Shown in pieces: positions 38,248 through 47,416 of a DNA stretch of 64,000 bases (the stretch's first letter is position 1; every line of letters begins with the position of its first letter). The stretch comes from Xanthomonas pisi DSM 18956 (GTDB taxonomy: Bacteria; Pseudomonadota; Gammaproteobacteria; Xanthomonadales; Xanthomonadaceae). Under the pieces are notes generated by a model. The model was not told where the DNA came from. It saw only the letters and a list, made by a program, of their open reading frames with translations, and made no database searches. Position numbers and translations under genes: made by a program. Location of the stretch: positions 58,329 to 122,328 of the forward strand of contig NZ_JPLE01000012.1 of the NCBI RefSeq assembly GCF_001010415.1, read 5' to 3'.

Positions 38248-40431
38248 ATGAATCGTCCTACCGTAATGCGTCTTCTTCCCATTGGGCTGCGCCCGCGCGC
38301 GCTGTCGCATGCGGTGTTCGCCGCGTTGTGCACAGTGTCGGCAGGCCAGGCCATGGCCGAAACCCCGGCCGGCGAAGCCGAAGTCACCACGCTGGACCGG
38401 CTGAACGTGCAGGGCGAGCAGGTCAAGGGCTATACGGTGGAAAAGACCACGGCCGGTACGCGCATGAACCTGTCGCTGCGCGAGATCCCGCAGTCGGTCA
38501 GCGTGGTCACGCGCGAGCGCATGGACGACCAGAACCTGCAGAGCATCACCGATGTGCTCAACAACGTCTCCGGCATCTCGGTGGCGCAGAGCGACAGCGA
38601 GCGGCTGGAGTTCTACGCGCGCGGCTTCTACATCGACAACTACCAGTTCGACGGCATTCCGGCGTACATGGAGCAGGCCTGGAGCTATGGCGACTCGGCG
38701 CTGGACGTCGCGCTGTACGACCGCGTTGAAGTGGTGCGCGGCGCCACCGGCCTGTTGACCGGCTCGGGCAACCCGTCGGCCTCGATCAACCTGGTGCGCA
38801 AGCATGCGGTGAGCCGCGACTTCACCGGCACCGTGTCGGTGGGCGGTGGCGACTTCAACAAGACCCGCAGCGTGGCCGATGTCACCGTGCCGCTGAGCCC
38901 TGAAGGCACCGTGCGTGCGCGCGTGGTCGGTGTGTATCAGGACGGCGAATCGGACATGGACCGCTACAACCTGCGCAAGAAGATCGGCTCGGCGATCATC
39001 GATGCCGACCTGACCGACAGCACCTTGCTGAGCGTGGGTTACGAGTACCAGAAGAAGGAATCGGACGATGTCACCTGGGGCGGCTTCCCGCTGTTCTACA
39101 GCGATGGCACCCGCACCAACTACGAGCGTTCGTTCAATCCGGCGGCCGACTGGACGTTCTGGGACACGCGGCTGCAGCGGACTTTCGCCAGCCTGCAACA
39201 GAGCTTCGACAACGGTTGGACGCTCAAGGCCAACGTCAGCCATGAGAAGACCGAAGCGGCGAACCACCTGTTCTATCCGTTCTATACGATCTTCGGCTTC
39301 GACCGCACCACCGGCGCTGGCGTGGTGCCGTATTCGGGCAACTACCAGACCGAGCGCAAGGCCGATGGCGCCGATATCTACGCGGAAGGCCCGTTCCAGT
39401 TGTTCGGTCGCGAGCATCAGCTGGTTGCCGGCGCGAGCTACAACCGCCGCGAGTACGTCAACAACGGCACCTTCGATTTCCCGGCGCCGCTGGACAGCTA
39501 CCTCGGCTGGAACGGCGCCTACCCTGAGCCCAACTGGAGCCCGCGCACGGTGCAGAGCGACGGCACCATCAAGCAGAAGGCCGCCTACGTGGCCGCACGC
39601 TTTTCGCTGGCCGAGCCGCTGACGCTGCTGGTAGGCGCGCGTTATACCGATTGGCAGATCGATGGCCGCAACTTCGATGCGGCGCAGGGGCTTGTGCCGT
39701 TCTCCGATAGCCAGACCGAAGTGACGCCGTACGCCGGTCTGGTCTATGACATCAACGAGGTGTGGTCGACCTACGTCAGCTACACCGAAATCTTCAATCC
39801 GCAGACCCTGCGAGATGCCAATGGCGGCTACCTCGACCCGCTGAGCGGCAAGGGCTACGAAGCCGGCGTCAAGGCAGCGTGGTTCGACGACCAGCTCAAT
39901 GCCTCGCTGGCGCTGTTCCGCATCGAGCAGGACAACCTGGGCGTGGCCACCGGCGGCTTCGTGCCGGGCAGCAGCGAGTCTGCATTCGAGGCCGCCAACG
40001 GCGTGGTCAGCGAAGGCTTCGATTTCGAGCTTTCCGGTCGTGTGACCGCTGGCTGGAATGCGACCTTCGGTGCCTCGCACTACACCGCCCGCGACGACAG
40101 CGGCACGTCGATCAATACGCACCTGCCGCGCACCACCATCAAGCTGTTCAACAGCTACACCCCGCAGGGTGCGTGGAGCGACTTGACCGTGGGTGGCGGC
40201 GTCAACTGGCAGAACCGTTCGTACTACGTTGACCCGGTGTACGGCAGGTTCCAGCAGAGTGCCTACGCCTTGGTCAGTGCATTCGCCCGCTACCGTCTGT
40301 CGCCGCGGTTCTCGGTGCAGCTCAATGTCGACAACCTGCTCGACAAGCGCTACTACGCGCAGTTCAACGGTGGCTACGGCGCATGGGGCGCATCGCGCAA
40401 CGGCATGTTGACCTTCAACTACGCGTTCTGA
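38248..40431 (+). CDS. TonB-dependent siderophore receptor (FhuE/FpvA type)
   Basis: A 727-residue outer-membrane receptor. It has a signal peptide (cleavage near residue 37, AMA) and a TonB-box-like start (TTLDRLNVQG). The plug domain (REIPQSVSVVTRERMDDQ, GFYIDNYQFDGIP, VVRGATGLLTGSGNPSASINLVRK) is characteristic of FhuE-like ferric hydroxamate receptors. A 22-strand-type barrel ends in aromatic F (TFNYAF). I chose ATG 38248 because it begins the signal peptide; an earlier in-frame ATG at 38152 overlaps the control region. The Fur box implies repression by iron. The siderophore is not identified. Confidence 0.9.
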   Translation: MNRPTVMRLLPIGLRPRALSHAVFAALCTVSAGQAMAETPAGEAEVTTLDRLNVQGEQVKGYTVEKTTAGTRMNLSLREIPQSVSVVTRERMDDQNLQSITDVLNNVSGISVAQSDSERLEFYARGFYIDNYQFDGIPAYMEQAWSYGDSALDVALYDRVEVVRGATGLLTGSGNPSASINLVRKHAVSRDFTGTVSVGGGDFNKTRSVADVTVPLSPEGTVRARVVGVYQDGESDMDRYNLRKKIGSAIIDADLTDSTLLSVGYEYQKKESDDVTWGGFPLFYSDGTRTNYERSFNPAADWTFWDTRLQRTFASLQQSFDNGWTLKANVSHEKTEAANHLFYPFYTIFGFDRTTGAGVVPYSGNYQTERKADGADIYAEGPFQLFGREHQLVAGASYNRREYVNNGTFDFPAPLDSYLGWNGAYPEPNWSPRTVQSDGTIKQKAAYVAARFSLAEPLTLLVGARYTDWQIDGRNFDAAQGLVPFSDSQTEVTPYAGLVYDINEVWSTYVSYTEIFNPQTLRDANGGYLDPLSGKGYEAGVKAAWFDDQLNASLALFRIEQDNLGVATGGFVPGSSESAFEAANGVVSEGFDFELSGRVTAGWNATFGASHYTARDDSGTSINTHLPRTTIKLFNSYTPQGAWSDLTVGGGVNWQNRSYYVDPVYGRFQQSAYALVSAFARYRLSPRFSVQLNVDNLLDKRYYAQFNGGYGAWGASRNGMLTFNYAF

Positions 40432-40476
40432 TCGAGGACGACGTCAGCTGGCTTGACGTTCGATCCTGCCGAAGTG

Positions 40477-40508
40477 ACACAGGCACCTGCAAGGGTGCCT
40501 GTGTCTTT
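40477..40508 (+). terminator. Probable terminator after the siderophore receptor
   Basis: An 11-bp perfect stem (ACACAGGCACC and inverse) with a 6-nt loop; the following CTTT run is short. Confidence 0.6.
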
Positions 40509-40673
40509 GTGTGTCTGTCGATCTGTCATGCAGTGCGCAGCTGCTTGCCGCGGCGTCCAGGCAATGCCGCACGGCGTGCGACACCGCTGGTCGTGGCCGC
40601 TGTCAGCAAGTCCGTGAGCGTGTTACAACACTGAGGCGCGTTCGATCCTTCGACCGAAACGCGGCGCGCCCGC

Positions 40674-41585
40674 TCAAGGCAGCAACGGCTGCAACTGCGG
40701 CGCCATCACTTCTGCCACCCAGTCCATGAAGGCGCGCACGCGCTGCGGCAGATGGCGGCGTTGCGCATAGAGCAACGTGACCGGCATCGGCTCGGGTGCC
40801 AGCTCGGCCAGCACTTCGATCAGGGCGCCGCTGTCCAGATGCGGGCGCAACGGGCTGGCCGGTGCCTGGATGATGCCCAGCCCGGCCAACGCGGCAGCCA
40901 GGTACGCATCGCCATTGTTCACCGTCACCGGGCCGCGCATCGGCAACACCTGATAGCTCTGCCCGTTGCGATATTCGAAGCCGGGCGAGCGTTGCCCGAG
41001 CGTCGGCACGTAATGCACCAGATCGTGTTGCGCCAGATCGTCCAGGCGCGTCGGCATGCCGCGGCGGGCGAGATAATCGGCGCTTGCGCAGCTGACGATG
41101 CCGAACGCGCCCAGCGGGCGTGCGACCAGGCTGGTGTCTTCCAGCGTGCCCACGCGCAGCACGCAGTCGAATCCCTCACGCACCACATCCACGCGGCGGT
41201 CGGTGCCGCTGATTTCCACTTCCAGCTGTGGGTGTCGTGCCAGAAACGCGGGCAAGGCGGGGATCACGAAGTTGCGCGCGATGCCGGCGGACATGTCCAC
41301 GCGCAGGCGACCGCGTAGCTGCCCATGCTCGCGCTGAAACATCGCGTGCAACTCGTCCATGTCGTCGAGCAGGTCGCGGCTGCGCTGATAGAACGCCGCG
41401 CCGTCGCCGGTGAGTTGTACGCGCCGCGTGGTGCGATGCAGGAGCTGGGTGCCGAGCGACGCCTCGAGCCGCTGCACGGCGGTGGAGACGCTGGCCTTTG
41501 GCAAGCCGAGCGTCTCGGCGGCGCGGGTGAAACTGCCCAGCTCGGCAACGCGCAGGAAGGCGCGCAACGATTCCGTGGTGTCCAT
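40674..41585 (-). CDS. LysR family transcriptional regulator
   Basis: A 303-residue LysR regulator. The N-terminal winged helix (RAFLRVAELGSFTRAAETLG, ASVSTAVQRLEASLG) and the periplasmic-binding-like effector domain are both complete. I chose the ATG at 41585 because it gives the standard family N-terminus. It is divergent from a short-chain dehydrogenase gene with only 100 bp between starts, the usual layout for a LysR protein and its target. The inducer is unknown. Confidence 0.9.
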   Translation of the reverse strand: MDTTESLRAFLRVAELGSFTRAAETLGLPKASVSTAVQRLEASLGTQLLHRTTRRVQLTGDGAAFYQRSRDLLDDMDELHAMFQREHGQLRGRLRVDMSAGIARNFVIPALPAFLARHPQLEVEISGTDRRVDVVREGFDCVLRVGTLEDTSLVARPLGAFGIVSCASADYLARRGMPTRLDDLAQHDLVHYVPTLGQRSPGFEYRNGQSYQVLPMRGPVTVNNGDAYLAAALAGLGIIQAPASPLRPHLDSGALIEVLAELAPEPMPVTLLYAQRRHLPQRVRAFMDWVAEVMAPQLQPLLP

Positions 41586-41685
41586 CGATTGGTCGATTAT
41601 CTTGAACGGTGCAATCAGCGTGAGCCGGTTTATGCAGCGCGGCAAGCGCAATAGGCTGGACCACACCCACTTATGGAGCGTGCCG

Positions 41686-42450
41686 ATGTCGACCACCACC
41701 ACACCCATCACCTTGATCACCGGCGGTAGTCGTGGCCTGGGCCGCAATGCCGCGCTTGCGCTCGCTGCCGAAGGCAACGATCTCGTGTTGACCTACCGCA
41801 GCCAGGCCGGCGATGCCGCCGCCGTGGTGGCCGAGATCCAGGCGCTGGGCCGTCGCGCGCATGCGTTGCCGCTGGATGTGGCGCAGGCCGATACCTTCCC
41901 CGCATTCGTCGCGCAGCTGAAGGACGTGCTGGCCGATTGGGGGCGTTCGCAGTTCGATGCGCTGGTCAACAACGCCGGTACCGGATTGCATGCGGCCATT
42001 GCCGACACCACGCCCGCGCAGTTCGATGCGCTGGTCGATATCCATCTCAAGGGGCCGTACTTTCTGACCCAGGCGTTGCTGCCGCTGATCGCCGATGGCG
42101 GACGCATCCTCAACGTGTCCAGCGGCCTTGCACGGTTTGCGCTGCCGGGCTCGTCGGCCTACGCGATGATGAAGGGCGGGGTGGAAGTGTTCACCCGCTA
42201 TCTGGCCAAGGAACTGGGCGCACGCGGCATCCGTGCCAATACGCTGGCGCCGGGCGCCATCGAAACCGACTTCAACGGCGGCAGCGTCCGCGACAACGCG
42301 CAGGTCAACGCGATGGTGTCCTCGGTCACCGCATTGGGTCGCCCCGGGCTGCCGGACGATATCGGACCGGTCGTGGCGGCGCTGCTGGCGCCGGGCACCG
42401 GTTGGATCAATGCGCAGCGGATCGAGGTATCGGGTGGGATGTTGATCTGA
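41686..42450 (+). CDS. Short-chain dehydrogenase/reductase
   Basis: A 254-residue classical SDR. The NAD(P)-binding TGGSRGLG (about residues 13-20), NNAG, the active-site Ser in NVSSG and the Y-x-x-x-K pair in SAYAMMKGG are all present, with APGAIETDF after them. ATG 41686 follows GGAG. R or K positions near the cofactor loop (LTYRSQ) suggest NADPH. It is divergent from the LysR gene and likely controlled by it. The substrate is unknown. Confidence 0.88.
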   Translation: MSTTTTPITLITGGSRGLGRNAALALAAEGNDLVLTYRSQAGDAAAVVAEIQALGRRAHALPLDVAQADTFPAFVAQLKDVLADWGRSQFDALVNNAGTGLHAAIADTTPAQFDALVDIHLKGPYFLTQALLPLIADGGRILNVSSGLARFALPGSSAYAMMKGGVEVFTRYLAKELGARGIRANTLAPGAIETDFNGGSVRDNAQVNAMVSSVTALGRPGLPDDIGPVVAALLAPGTGWINAQRIEVSGGMLI

Positions 42451-42564
42451 TCGGTCAGGCAGTACCGCGGTGCGGCTGGACGGTATCGCCGCTTGCAGGT
42501 CGCCGCACGATCGTGGGCACGATGACAGTGCGTGGTTACGCATGCGGCAGGTTGCGGCGTTGCC

Positions 42565-43284
42565 TTACTGCAGGGGCTGATCGCCATGCAGGATGGGGTA
42601 GGGGTTCAACGCCTCGCCCTTCCACCACTGCTTTTCCTGGCCGAGGCGATGGATCTCGAAGTGCAGATGCGGTGCGGCGGGATCGGCATTGCCGGTGCTG
42701 CCGACGTAGCCGATGACCTGGCCACGTGTGATGGATTGTTTTTCGGCCAGGCCATCGGCGTAGCGTTGCAGATGCGCGTAGTAATAGCAGTACGTACCGC
42801 CGGGCTCGAACTGATAGACGGTCAGGCCGCCTCGGTCGCTGGTGAAGAGCTTTTCCACCGTACCGTCGGCAACTGCCACAACCGGTGTGCCGGTTGGGGC
42901 AAGAATGTCGATGGCATCGTGCACGCGGCCTTCGCTGCGCGCATCGGTGAAGGTGTCCTGCAACTGGTTGGCACCGATACCCTGCACCGGAATCAGCAGA
43001 GCGCTACCCGGTGCCGCGCCATCGGCAGTTGGCGCCGGTGTCGACGCCACCGGCGTGTCGGTTGGCGCCGCATCGGTTGCTGGCGCTGCGGCAACCGATG
43101 GCGTCGCCGCAGGTGTCGGAGCAGGCGCTGCCATGGGTGCGGCACCTGCTGCATTGCTGCCTGCCGCCATTGCTGCAGCGCTGGACGGCTGCTCCACTTT
43201 TGCTTCCGGCGCCGTGCGTTCCAGCCACCAATAGCCGCCTGCACCGATCGCCACGCCTGCAACCAGAATCATCAGCAGTTTCAT
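42565..43284 (-). CDS. M23 (LytM) family metallopeptidase, membrane-anchored
   Basis: A 239-residue protein with an N-terminal membrane anchor (about 3-20), an Ala/Pro/Thr-rich linker (about 35-95) and an M23 peptidase domain. Zinc ligands and catalytic residues are visible: H122 and D126 (HDAID), and H207 and H209 (PHLHFE). It would cut peptide cross-links in peptidoglycan. CAGGAG precedes the ATG. The gene starts 2 bp after the stop of the L,D-transpeptidase gene, so the two envelope enzymes are made together. Confidence 0.87.
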   Translation of the reverse strand: MKLLMILVAGVAIGAGGYWWLERTAPEAKVEQPSSAAAMAAGSNAAGAAPMAAPAPTPAATPSVAAAPATDAAPTDTPVASTPAPTADGAAPGSALLIPVQGIGANQLQDTFTDARSEGRVHDAIDILAPTGTPVVAVADGTVEKLFTSDRGGLTVYQFEPGGTYCYYYAHLQRYADGLAEKQSITRGQVIGYVGSTGNADPAAPHLHFEIHRLGQEKQWWKGEALNPYPILHGDQPLQ

Positions 43285-43286
43285 GC

Positions 43287-44273
43287 TTACTCCTGCATCA
43301 CCACCGGAACCGACGGGCCGACCACGCTGGCCAGATTGACGACGTCCCAATTGGTCAGACGCACGCAACCATGGGATTCGGTCTTGCCGACATGGCCGGG
43401 CTCCGGCGTACCGTGCAGGCCGTAATGCGGTTTGGACAGGTCGATCCACACGCGGCCAACCGGGTTGTTCGGGCCGGACGGCAAGGTCGCCTTTTGATCA
43501 CCCTTTTTCGCGTCCCAGAACAGTTTGGGGTTGTACTTGAACACCGGGTCGCGCGAGATGCCCAGGATCTTCCAGCGGCCGATCGGCAACGGATCGTGCT
43601 TGCTGCCCGACGACACCGGGAACTGCGCATAGACCTTGCCGTCGGCATCGAACAGGCGCAACGTCGAGTCGGATTTATCCACGACCAACTTGGCAGGCTT
43701 GGCCAACGGGGCGACGCCGTCGATATTGGGAACCTGGATCGCACTGCCGGCCTTGCTCAGATCCACGCCGGGGTTGAGTTGGCGTAGCAGCGCAGGGTCG
43801 GCATGGAAGCGCTCGCCCAGGGATTCATCTACCGAGACGTAACCGAGCGAAGCCAGCTTGGCCTGTTCGGCCGGGCCCTTGGGAATCGCCTGGAACGGGC
43901 CGGCAACGTCGGCATCGGTGAGCGTGTACTGCACCAGCGCCGGTGTGCTGTCGGCCTGCAATGCCTGCCAGGTGGCATCGTCCAGTTCGCCGGTCACCCT
44001 GATGTTGTGTGCGGCCTGGAATCCGGAGACCGCGCGCTTCTGATTCGAGCCACGTTCGCCGTCGATCTGGCCTGGGGAAAAATGCGCGCGGTCCAGCAGC
44101 ACCTGCGCATGCAGATCCGAGCGTGGGCCGGTGGCGACGGCCTTTGCGGCGGGCGTTGCGCTTGGCGCAGATGCGGCAGCAGGCGCAGGTTGCTGTGCCT
44201 GTGCCAGCGCAGATAACGAAGCGCTCAACGACAGGGCGAGCAAACAGACGCGAGCGTAAGAGCGAGGAGGCAT
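43287..44273 (-). CDS. L,D-transpeptidase (YkuD domain) with peptidoglycan-binding domain
   Basis: A 328-residue exported protein. It has a signal peptide (cleavage near residue 24-26, AQA) and an Ala/Pro-rich stretch, then a PG_binding_1 domain (about 50-110: VLLDRAHFSPGQIDGERGSNQKRAVSGFQ). A YkuD domain (about 190-325) carries the catalytic motif SHGCVRLTN with C303 and HYGLHGT upstream. It would form 3-3 cross-links or attach proteins to peptidoglycan. I chose the start that gives the signal peptide. About 300 bp upstream (44274-44571) shows no gene. Confidence 0.9.
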   Translation of the reverse strand: MPPRSYARVCLLALSLSASLSALAQAQQPAPAAASAPSATPAAKAVATGPRSDLHAQVLLDRAHFSPGQIDGERGSNQKRAVSGFQAAHNIRVTGELDDATWQALQADSTPALVQYTLTDADVAGPFQAIPKGPAEQAKLASLGYVSVDESLGERFHADPALLRQLNPGVDLSKAGSAIQVPNIDGVAPLAKPAKLVVDKSDSTLRLFDADGKVYAQFPVSSGSKHDPLPIGRWKILGISRDPVFKYNPKLFWDAKKGDQKATLPSGPNNPVGRVWIDLSKPHYGLHGTPEPGHVGKTESHGCVRLTNWDVVNLASVVGPSVPVVMQE

Positions 44274-44571
44274 GTGCAGGTCCGCAAAGAGGCAAGCGCG
44301 CACAGTGCCGCAGCGGCGTGCGTTTGCTGCGTGAAATGGCTGCACCCGGACTGACTGAGGCGCGATGACGCTGTGGTCCTTGGTCGATGAGGCGATGCGG
44401 TTCCGGGTTGCGCGGCCGTCTGCACGACACCGCCGCGTTGCCCGGGGTGTCATGCGGGTTCGCTTGCGAGACCGCGCACCATGGATCGGAAGCCGATCGC
44501 CTGCGTCATGTGCAGACAATCGACCGATGACCTATGCGCCCACCTGGTCGCCTGTCGCACTGGCCTGGCGG

Positions 44572-47286
44572 TCAGTAGGTATAGCCCACTGACAGCAGGT
44601 ACACCCGCCCGGTCTGCACGTAGGCGCCATCGGCGCCGGGGTCGTAGGCCATGTACCGATCGGATTTGCCCTGGGTTTCGTAGAACGTGGCGGCGTTGAG
44701 CAGGTTCTTGGCCGATACGCCCACATCGACGTGGTGCGGCAGGTGATAGGTGGCGCTGAAATCCAGCGACTTGACCGGCTGCAGATAGTAATTGAGCCGG
44801 TCGGTGGTCAGCCCCAGCAATTGCAGGCCGGTGTAGTTGTAGCTCAGGTCGGCGCGCAGGTGCGCATCGTCGTAGAACAGATCCAGGTTGTAGATACGCT
44901 CCGGCGCACGCGGCAACCAGGTTTTTTCCGGTTGGTCGGCCCGTTTGCTGTCCGCTTCGCTGCGCTGCAAGGTGAGGTTGGCGGTGACGCCAAGGTTGCT
45001 CCAGATGCCCGGCAAGTCCAGCAGGCGTTTGCTGCCGGCCAGCTCCAGCCCGTACAGCGTGGCGGTGCCGCCGTTTTGCGGCATGGTCACCGGCACGCCG
45101 TTTTCGAAGGTGGTGCCGGTCGGCACCAGGCCGCCGAGTGTGTTGTCGTTGCTGGTCGCCGATTGCGAGGTGTAGATGAAGCCGGTAATGCGCTTGTAGT
45201 AGGTCGAGGCGCTGAGCACGCCGCCGTTGTGGTCGTAGAACTCGGCCGACAGATCGGCATTGTCGGCCTTGCTCGGCTGCAGATCGGGATTGGGTTTGGA
45301 AATGCCCACCACGCGCTGGGTGTCGTCGATGGAGTACACCGTCTCGCCGGAAATCAGGCCAAAGGCCGGACGGCTGAAACTGCGGCGCAGCGAGGCGCGG
45401 TAGACGGTGAGATCGTCGGGCCGATAGTTGATGCTGATACCGGGCAGGACTTGCCCATAGGTGCTGCCGGTGCCGACGAACCCGCCGCTGGTGCCGTCGC
45501 CGCTGGATTGCCAGGAATCGGCCGAGTAGCGGGTCAACTCGTAGCGCACGCCGGGCAGGATGCTGACCTGGCCGATGTGCAGTGCGGCCATCGCGTAGCC
45601 CGAATAGATCGCTTCGGTGCTGGAGGTGGTGTTGGCGTTGTAGTCATTGGCGGTGTAGATGCCCGCACCGTTGGGGTCGTCGACGTATTTGTAGGGCAGG
45701 GCTTGCGCGCGCATCCAGTTGCGGTCCAGCAGTTTGAACGGACCTGCGTAGTGCCCATCGAAGGCGTTGTAGGTGAGGCGGCCGGGGATGGCGCTCAGCG
45801 GGGGGCCGCCAGCGGTGGGGAACGCGTAATTGGGGCCGCCAAAATATGGTCCGTTGGTCACGAAGTTGCCGTCCTTGTGGAAGAACGGGTGGTCGTACGC
45901 AGCGCGGTCGGAGTGATCGGCAGACAGGCCGACCTTGACGCTATCCAGCACATCGCCATCGACCTGGTAGGTGATATCGGTGTGCGCATTGACGCGGTTG
46001 TCGTGACTGCCGGCATCGTGGCCTTGCACTTTCCACAGCAGCGACGAATCCAGGTTGTAGAAGAAGTCCTTCAACGCCGTCGAGCTGGGGCCGATGCTGG
46101 GGTAGGTCGGGTCGCTGAGGTCGAAGGCGAAGCTGCCTGGGGTATAGCCATACAGGCTGGCCGAGACATAATCCGGCCGGCTGCGCGTGCCACGCCCGAC
46201 CGACGCCCCGTAGTCGAAGCGCAGACGGTCCAGCGTGGTCTGGCCGCCAAGCTGCAAGGTCGCCAGCTTCTCGTCGATGTCGTGGGTATTGAAGTAGCCG
46301 CCGCGCACCGCCGTGGGTTGGTTGCGATAGGTTTCCAGGCGTGCGCTGGATTGATCCTGCTGCCCGGTGACGCCGTAGCTGCCGTAGATGGCGCGTACAT
46401 AGAGCGCACTGTTGTCGCCTTGCCAATCGAGCGAGAGGTTGCCGCCATAGCGTTCGATCTGGCTGGTGTACAGGCTGTATTTGTAGCGCGTGCTGATCAG
46501 CGGGCCGACAGCGCGTAGATCGGTTGCGTTGGCCAGTGCCGGGTCGGTCGGCACGTATTTGCTGTTGGGCGCCGGTGCCTGCGCCATGTTGTTGTTCTTG
46601 CCGTAATAGGCCGATGCGTACAGGCCAAAGGCATGGTCGCTGCCGAATTTCCAGGCGATCTCCTGCTGGAACGTGCCGCCGGTGTCCTTGCCGCCCAGAT
46701 GCGAGGCCAGCGCGTTGAGCTGCCCTTGCGCGGTGCTCTTGGCATAAAACTCCTGGTCGAAATCGAACGCGTTGGGCGTGCGCATATCGATCGCACCGCC
46801 GATGGCGTCACCGGGCATGTCGGGTGTGGGCGACTTGGACACCTGTACCGACTGGATGCCGAACGGCGCCAGCATGTTCAAGGAGATCGCGCGCGTCGAC
46901 GAATCGGTTTCCGGCATGCCGAAGCCGTTGAGCGTGTATGCGTTATAGCTGGCATCCATGCCGCGGATGCTGACGTAAGCGTTTTCGCCGGTGGTGGCCT
47001 GGCCAAGATGCATGTCGCTGTACGACGACAAGCCAGGCATGTGCGCCACGACATCGGCGATGCCGCCGGAGGGGATGGCGTCGATCTGTTGCTTGCTCAT
47101 CACGCTGTTGACGCTGCTGGACAGGCGTTGCTCGTTGATCGAACCGGGCGTGGCGGCATGCTTGGCCTGCACGTTGACCGAATCCAACGTGGTGGTGGCA
47201 AGGTCCGGCGTCTCTGCCAGGACGGGCGCAGACAGCACCAGTGCGATGGCGCAGCTCAGACGATGGAGGGTGCGGGGAGTGTGCAT
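44572..47286 (-). CDS. TonB-dependent receptor (Xanthomonas/Caulobacter type)
   Basis: A 904-residue outer-membrane receptor with a signal peptide (cleavage near residue 24, VLA), a plug domain (IDAIPSGGIADVVAHMPGLS, VSIRGMDASYNAYTLNGFGMP, SVQVSKSPTPDMPGDAIGG) and a long barrel ending LLSVGYTY. The plug wording fits the oversized TonB receptors that are expanded in Xanthomonas and often serve carbohydrates or other complex nutrients. The PI-PLC-like gene lies 130 bp upstream on the same strand, so the two may be co-expressed. The ligand is not known. Confidence 0.88.
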   Translation of the reverse strand: MHTPRTLHRLSCAIALVLSAPVLAETPDLATTTLDSVNVQAKHAATPGSINEQRLSSSVNSVMSKQQIDAIPSGGIADVVAHMPGLSSYSDMHLGQATTGENAYVSIRGMDASYNAYTLNGFGMPETDSSTRAISLNMLAPFGIQSVQVSKSPTPDMPGDAIGGAIDMRTPNAFDFDQEFYAKSTAQGQLNALASHLGGKDTGGTFQQEIAWKFGSDHAFGLYASAYYGKNNNMAQAPAPNSKYVPTDPALANATDLRAVGPLISTRYKYSLYTSQIERYGGNLSLDWQGDNSALYVRAIYGSYGVTGQQDQSSARLETYRNQPTAVRGGYFNTHDIDEKLATLQLGGQTTLDRLRFDYGASVGRGTRSRPDYVSASLYGYTPGSFAFDLSDPTYPSIGPSSTALKDFFYNLDSSLLWKVQGHDAGSHDNRVNAHTDITYQVDGDVLDSVKVGLSADHSDRAAYDHPFFHKDGNFVTNGPYFGGPNYAFPTAGGPPLSAIPGRLTYNAFDGHYAGPFKLLDRNWMRAQALPYKYVDDPNGAGIYTANDYNANTTSSTEAIYSGYAMAALHIGQVSILPGVRYELTRYSADSWQSSGDGTSGGFVGTGSTYGQVLPGISINYRPDDLTVYRASLRRSFSRPAFGLISGETVYSIDDTQRVVGISKPNPDLQPSKADNADLSAEFYDHNGGVLSASTYYKRITGFIYTSQSATSNDNTLGGLVPTGTTFENGVPVTMPQNGGTATLYGLELAGSKRLLDLPGIWSNLGVTANLTLQRSEADSKRADQPEKTWLPRAPERIYNLDLFYDDAHLRADLSYNYTGLQLLGLTTDRLNYYLQPVKSLDFSATYHLPHHVDVGVSAKNLLNAATFYETQGKSDRYMAYDPGADGAYVQTGRVYLLSVGYTY

Positions 47287-47416
47287 GCGGGGGACTCGCG
47301 TAAGTGAAAGGGAGCGCCTGGCCATGACGCGGGCGCTAAGCGTGCAGCGCCGATGCCTTCCATTGCGGCGGGTCTGTGTGTGTCTGTGCGGTGTACGCCA
47401 ACGCAAGTGGCGCCGA

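Noticed and set aside
38194..40122. A 642-codon minus-strand frame opposite the siderophore receptor
   Set aside because: No family motif; the plus-strand frame is a clear receptor.
44731..46518. A 595-codon open frame on the plus strand inside the TonB receptor gene
   Set aside because: Low-complexity Val/Gly/Ala composition typical of an antisense frame of a barrel protein; the receptor frame has signal, plug and barrel motifs.
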